Position numbers and translations under genes: made by a program
Notes under the pieces: model-generated
What the model saw: only the letters and a program-made list of their open reading frames with translations
Databases searched by the model: none
Told to the model about the DNA's origin: nothing
Assembly: GCA_905214305.1 (NCBI GenBank)
Contig: CAJMLK010000020.1
Coordinates: 1 to 43,500, forward strand
DNA length: 43,500 nt
Direction of reading: 5' to 3'
Source of the DNA: an uncultured bacterium
Lineage (GTDB): Bacteria > Desulfobacterota > Desulfovibrionia > Desulfovibrionales > Desulfovibrionaceae
Shown here: positions 41,156-43,500 of the stretch, one piece after another
Position numbering within the stretch: the stretch's first letter is position 1
Layout of the letters: every line of letters starts with the position of its first letter

Positions 41156-41285
41156 AATACTACGGAGTGAAAAAAGTTTTCATTAATTGTGCGCATGCTC
41201 ACAGAATCAGATGATCCGTCTGTGTATAGCAAAGATGACAAGCGTGATCATAACATGCAACAGCCGTCAGGGCGAAGGAAAAGCC

Positions 41286-41606
41286 ATGAAGATACTGCAG
41301 CTTGAATCAACAAGAGAGTTTTCTGCCAATGCCATGAAGCGTTTTTTTCTTGTGGAGGATTCGCCGTATTTCAAGATGATAAATTTCAATCTGGATGCCG
41401 GGGTGACTTTTCCTGTCCACTCGCATGATCTGGACGGCGAACTGTCCATACAGGTGCTGGAAGGAGAGGGATTTTTTCTCGGGGCAGACGATGTAAAGCT
41501 GCCCGCCAGGGCTGGGGATATTCTTGTGTCTGAAATCCGCGAACCGCATGGTGTTGAGGCCGTGTCACGCATGCGCCTGCTGGTGACCATTACGCCGCCG
41601 ATCTAG
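41286..41606 (+). CDS. small cupin-domain protein
   Basis: 106 residues from an ATG with AAGGA six bases upstream. A single cupin barrel is visible: motif 1 is FPVHSHDLDGELSIQVLEGEG, with metal ligands His-x-His and Glu, and motif 2 is LPARAGDILVSEIREPHGVEA, with a further His. The substrate or ligand is unknown; relatives serve as small sensors, isomerases or ligand-binding proteins. An upstream extension to 41187 is in frame but has no cupin similarity. It precedes the DUF438 gene by 233 bases. Confidence 0.85.
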   Translation: MKILQLESTREFSANAMKRFFLVEDSPYFKMINFNLDAGVTFPVHSHDLDGELSIQVLEGEGFFLGADDVKLPARAGDILVSEIREPHGVEAVSRMRLLVTITPPI

Positions 41607-41839
41607 AGGTAGAGCATTTTCGCATTGAGGATGCCCATCCCCAATGCCTCCAAGACGCCCGCTTCGGCGAGTCACCGCGCAAAAATTGCGCATGAGTGCG
41701 CTTGGGTGCGTTGCGGGCGCCTGCTCACGCAGTCGGCAAGGCAAGTTCAAAGTATAAATGCTCTGGCTTTCATCCAGAGCCACCACTCTGGCATGAGCCT
41801 GCATTGCCGCGCGCAAGCACATAAACGTTCGAGGTGACT
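41607..41839. repeat. hairpin-rich intergenic element between cupin and DUF438 genes
   Basis: AGAGCATTT near 41611 and AAATGCTCT near 41757 bracket about 150 bases. Inside are an 11-bp stem with one mismatch and a two-base loop (41623-41646) and GCGCAA/TTGCGC (41677-41691). The stretch CGCTTCGGCG...CACCGCGCAAA resembles CGCTCCGGCG...AACCGCGCAAA at about 94-117. It is a probable relative of the element at 1-240. Confidence 0.4.
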
Positions 41840-43315
41840 ATGTTGCTCACAAAAGATACGACCATTCACTCTCTGACGAGCGAATATCCTTTTTTGATAG
41901 AATCGCTGGCACAGCATAACAGCAGCTTCGAAAAGCTGAAAAATCCGCTTTTGCGGCAGACTGTCGGGCGCATTGCCACAATTGAAAAAGCCGCCGGAAT
42001 GGGCAATGAAGGCGTGCTTTCCCTGCTCCTGTTCATTGCAGGCGAGATCATGGCTCAAACGGGCCAGCCGGTAGAAATATCACCGCCCGAGGTGCAGCAG
42101 GCGCAACCTTCAGGCACGGCATCGCGTGAACAGCGTCTGGCCCAGCTTAAGGAAATCATCAGGGAGCTGCATGACGGTGTGGAGTTTGCGGCCCTGCAGG
42201 AAAAATTCAACAAAACCGTGGGCGATATCAGCCCTGAAGAAATTGCCTCCCTTGAGCAGAGCCTTGTTGATGAAGGCATGCCGGAAACGGAAATAAAGAA
42301 AATGTGTCACTTGCATGCGGCGCTGTTTCAAAACGCGCTGGAGGGACAGGCGATGCCACAGGTTCCGGCCGGGCATCCGGTGGACACCTATCTCAAGGAA
42401 AACGCACAGGCCAAAAAAATCACGGCTGAAATCAAAGACGCTCTTGCGCTGGTTTCCGGTGAAGACGGTGAAAATTCGTGGCCTTTTACTGCGGGCAGGC
42501 TCAAGTCGCTGACTCTGGGTCTGGCCGACATCCAGACCCATTACGTCCGGAAGGAAAACCAGCTGTTTCCTTTGCTTGAGCAGCACGATCTGAGTGCCCC
42601 CGGCAAGGTCATGTGGGAAGTGCACGACGATATCAGGCGCCTGTTCCGTCAGGCGCAGGAGCAGTTTGATACGGGCGACAGAAACGGCGTTGTCGCGGCT
42701 GTGAAAGCGCTTGTGGACGAAGTTGATGAGATGTTCCGCAAGGAAGAAAATATCCTCTTCCCCATGAGCCTTCAGCTGTTGACCGACGATGACTGGGGGC
42801 GCTGCCGCAGGGGGGACGATGAAATCGGCTATTCCTTTGATGTTGTGCCGGGCGACCAATGGGCAGCCCCGGAAGCGCCCTCCGGGGGCAGTGAAACAGG
42901 TCAGACAGGGCTTGTAGACCTTTCCACCGGCCGCTTGCCGCAACAGGTGGTGGACGCCATCCTTTGCAATCTGCCTGTAGACATCAGCTTTGTGGATGCC
43001 GACGACCGCGTCGCCTACTATTCTGACAGCGTGCACCGCATTTTTCCCAGAAGCGCCGCCGTCATCGGGCGTGAGGTGAAAAACTGCCATCCTTCCAAGT
43101 CCGTTCACATGGTTACGGAAATATTGGAAGCCTTTAAAAAGGGTGAACGGGACAAGGCGGAATTCTGGCTCGAACTCGGTGGAAAGTTCATTCACATCCA
43201 GTACCTTGCCTTGCGAGACAGGCAGGGAGAATACCTGGGCTGCCTCGAAGTCGGGCAGGACGCCACCTACCTTCGTTCGCTGACCGGGCAAAAGCGCCTG
43301 CTTGAATGGACATGA
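41840..43315 (+). CDS. DUF1858-DUF438-hemerythrin-PAS protein
   Basis: 491 residues, no membrane segment. DUF1858 occupies about 1-65 (TIHSLTSEYPFLIESLAQHN), DUF438 about 95-165 (REQRLAQLKEIIRELHDGVEFAALQEKFN), and a hemerythrin-like HHE domain about 190-325 with THYVRKENQLFPLLE, VHDDIRRL and FRKEENILFPM, which supply the His/Glu di-iron ligands. A PAS domain closes the protein (about 365-485: ILCNLPVDISFVDADDRVAYYSDSVHRIFPRS). Such proteins are thought to sense oxygen, nitric oxide or iron. The start at 41840 has GAGG five bases upstream (a GTG two codons earlier was not preferred). No output domain is visible, so it likely signals through a partner. Confidence 0.9.
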   Translation: MLLTKDTTIHSLTSEYPFLIESLAQHNSSFEKLKNPLLRQTVGRIATIEKAAGMGNEGVLSLLLFIAGEIMAQTGQPVEISPPEVQQAQPSGTASREQRLAQLKEIIRELHDGVEFAALQEKFNKTVGDISPEEIASLEQSLVDEGMPETEIKKMCHLHAALFQNALEGQAMPQVPAGHPVDTYLKENAQAKKITAEIKDALALVSGEDGENSWPFTAGRLKSLTLGLADIQTHYVRKENQLFPLLEQHDLSAPGKVMWEVHDDIRRLFRQAQEQFDTGDRNGVVAAVKALVDEVDEMFRKEENILFPMSLQLLTDDDWGRCRRGDDEIGYSFDVVPGDQWAAPEAPSGGSETGQTGLVDLSTGRLPQQVVDAILCNLPVDISFVDADDRVAYYSDSVHRIFPRSAAVIGREVKNCHPSKSVHMVTEILEAFKKGERDKAEFWLELGGKFIHIQYLALRDRQGEYLGCLEVGQDATYLRSLTGQKRLLEWT

Positions 43316-43407
43316 TCAGGTGCGCTGCGCCACATGGTTGACGGAAGTTTTTATACTGCAACGGCAATGGCGGCAGGGGAGAAATCTCTTGTCGCCATTG
43401 GCTGTTC

Positions 43408-43442
43408 AGAGCATTTCGACTTTGAAAAAAGTTGCATGTTCT
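43408..43442. repeat. AGAGCATTT hairpin at the right end
   Basis: AGAGCAT...ATGTTCT arms with an inner GACTT/AAGTT pairing, another member of the hairpin family seen at 30-53 and 41613-41765. Confidence 0.35.
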
Positions 43443-43470
43443 AACTGTAGAGTGTCAACACGTTGTTCAC

Positions 43471-43497
43471 CCTCCTAGCCTCGAAGCTGGAGGTTTT
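43471..43497 (+). terminator. terminator near the right edge
   Basis: CCTCC-T-AGC pairs with GCTGGAGG (loop CTCGAA, one bulge), followed by TTTT. The 155 bases between it and the DUF438 stop hold a CAATGGCG/CGCCATTG stem (43365-43400) and no gene. Confidence 0.55.
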
Positions 43498-43500
43498 CTG

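Larger units (their letters stand above)
40856..41285. other. 430-base interval before the cupin gene
   Basis: Contains the terminator of the PNPOx-like gene (40915-40950), an inverted repeat TTGAAAAT/ATTTTCAA (40982-41007), a 28-codon frame at 41100-41186 and a sigma-70-like promoter at 41128-41155. No protein gene is supported. Confidence 0.5.

Noticed and set aside
42110..43291. 393-codon minus-strand frame opposite the DUF438 gene
   Set aside because: Same reasoning: the plus-strand protein has four recognisable domains and a good ribosome site.
1..43500. CRISPR array, tRNA, rRNA, prophage or transposase
   Set aside because: Reading the gaps on both strands showed no regularly spaced repeats, no cloverleaf with a T-arm GTTCRANNC block, and no integrase or transposase motif in any sizeable frame.

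Overview
The window looks like the chromosome of a Desulfovibrionaceae bacterium, most likely a Desulfovibrio of the D. desulfuricans type. This rests on moderately high GC, dense short operons, a lysine pathway with LL-diaminopimelate aminotransferase (DapL), type III glutamine synthetase, a three-piece archaeal-type glutamate synthase with extra 4Fe-4S modules, two HD-GYP proteins and a LapG-type protease. I see no rRNA, tRNA, CRISPR array, prophage or insertion sequence. The species is an inference and I could not search for it.

Layout, left to right. Positions 1-513 are hairpin-rich non-coding DNA. Positions 514-3346 (minus) hold 6-phosphogluconolactonase, an unknown membrane-anchored protein and a SAM methyltransferase. 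Positions 3532-6184 (minus) hold a BASS-family transporter, an aromatic amino acid permease and RidA, ending at a strong terminator. Positions 6380-10476 (plus) hold the ABC-F protein EttA, a MuiA-like DUF4139 exported protein and a HAD phosphatase. Positions 10861-15923 (minus) hold an intact HD-GYP phosphodiesterase and the run acpS-nnr-tsaE-lysC. UDP-glucose dehydrogenase follows at 16098-17432 (plus).

The centre is a nitrogen-assimilation region. A NifA-like sigma-54 activator (17776-19344) is followed by a textbook -24/-12 promoter with an exact upstream TGT-N10-ACA site, then amtB, a PII gene lacking the uridylylated Tyr51, and glnN. dapF-dapL come next, then gdhA facing them. After the LapG-like pair, the three-gene glutamate synthase (32052-35921) completes ammonium uptake, sensing, GS, GDH and GOGAT within about 18 kb.

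Between gdhA and GOGAT lies the most interesting locus, 28319-31473. A LapG-type transglutaminase-like cysteine protease is followed 8 bases later by a two-TM membrane protein with PAS and a degenerate HD-GYP domain whose metal ligands are lost. This looks like a Lap-type biofilm-adhesin switch in which a dead HD-GYP replaces the GGDEF/EAL receptor LapD. The related DvhG/DvhD pair of D. vulgaris is the known relative as I remember it.

The right end holds a nitroreductase, an alkylation-repair operon adaA-ogt-alkA (minus), a MocR regulator divergent from a PNPOx-fold flavoprotein, a small cupin, and a DUF1858-DUF438-hemerythrin-PAS protein. Non-coding stretches carry diverged copies of a hairpin element built around AGAGCATTT/AAATGCTCT arms, and the long leader of the GOGAT genes contains a 19-bp perfect inverted repeat and three consecutive helices.
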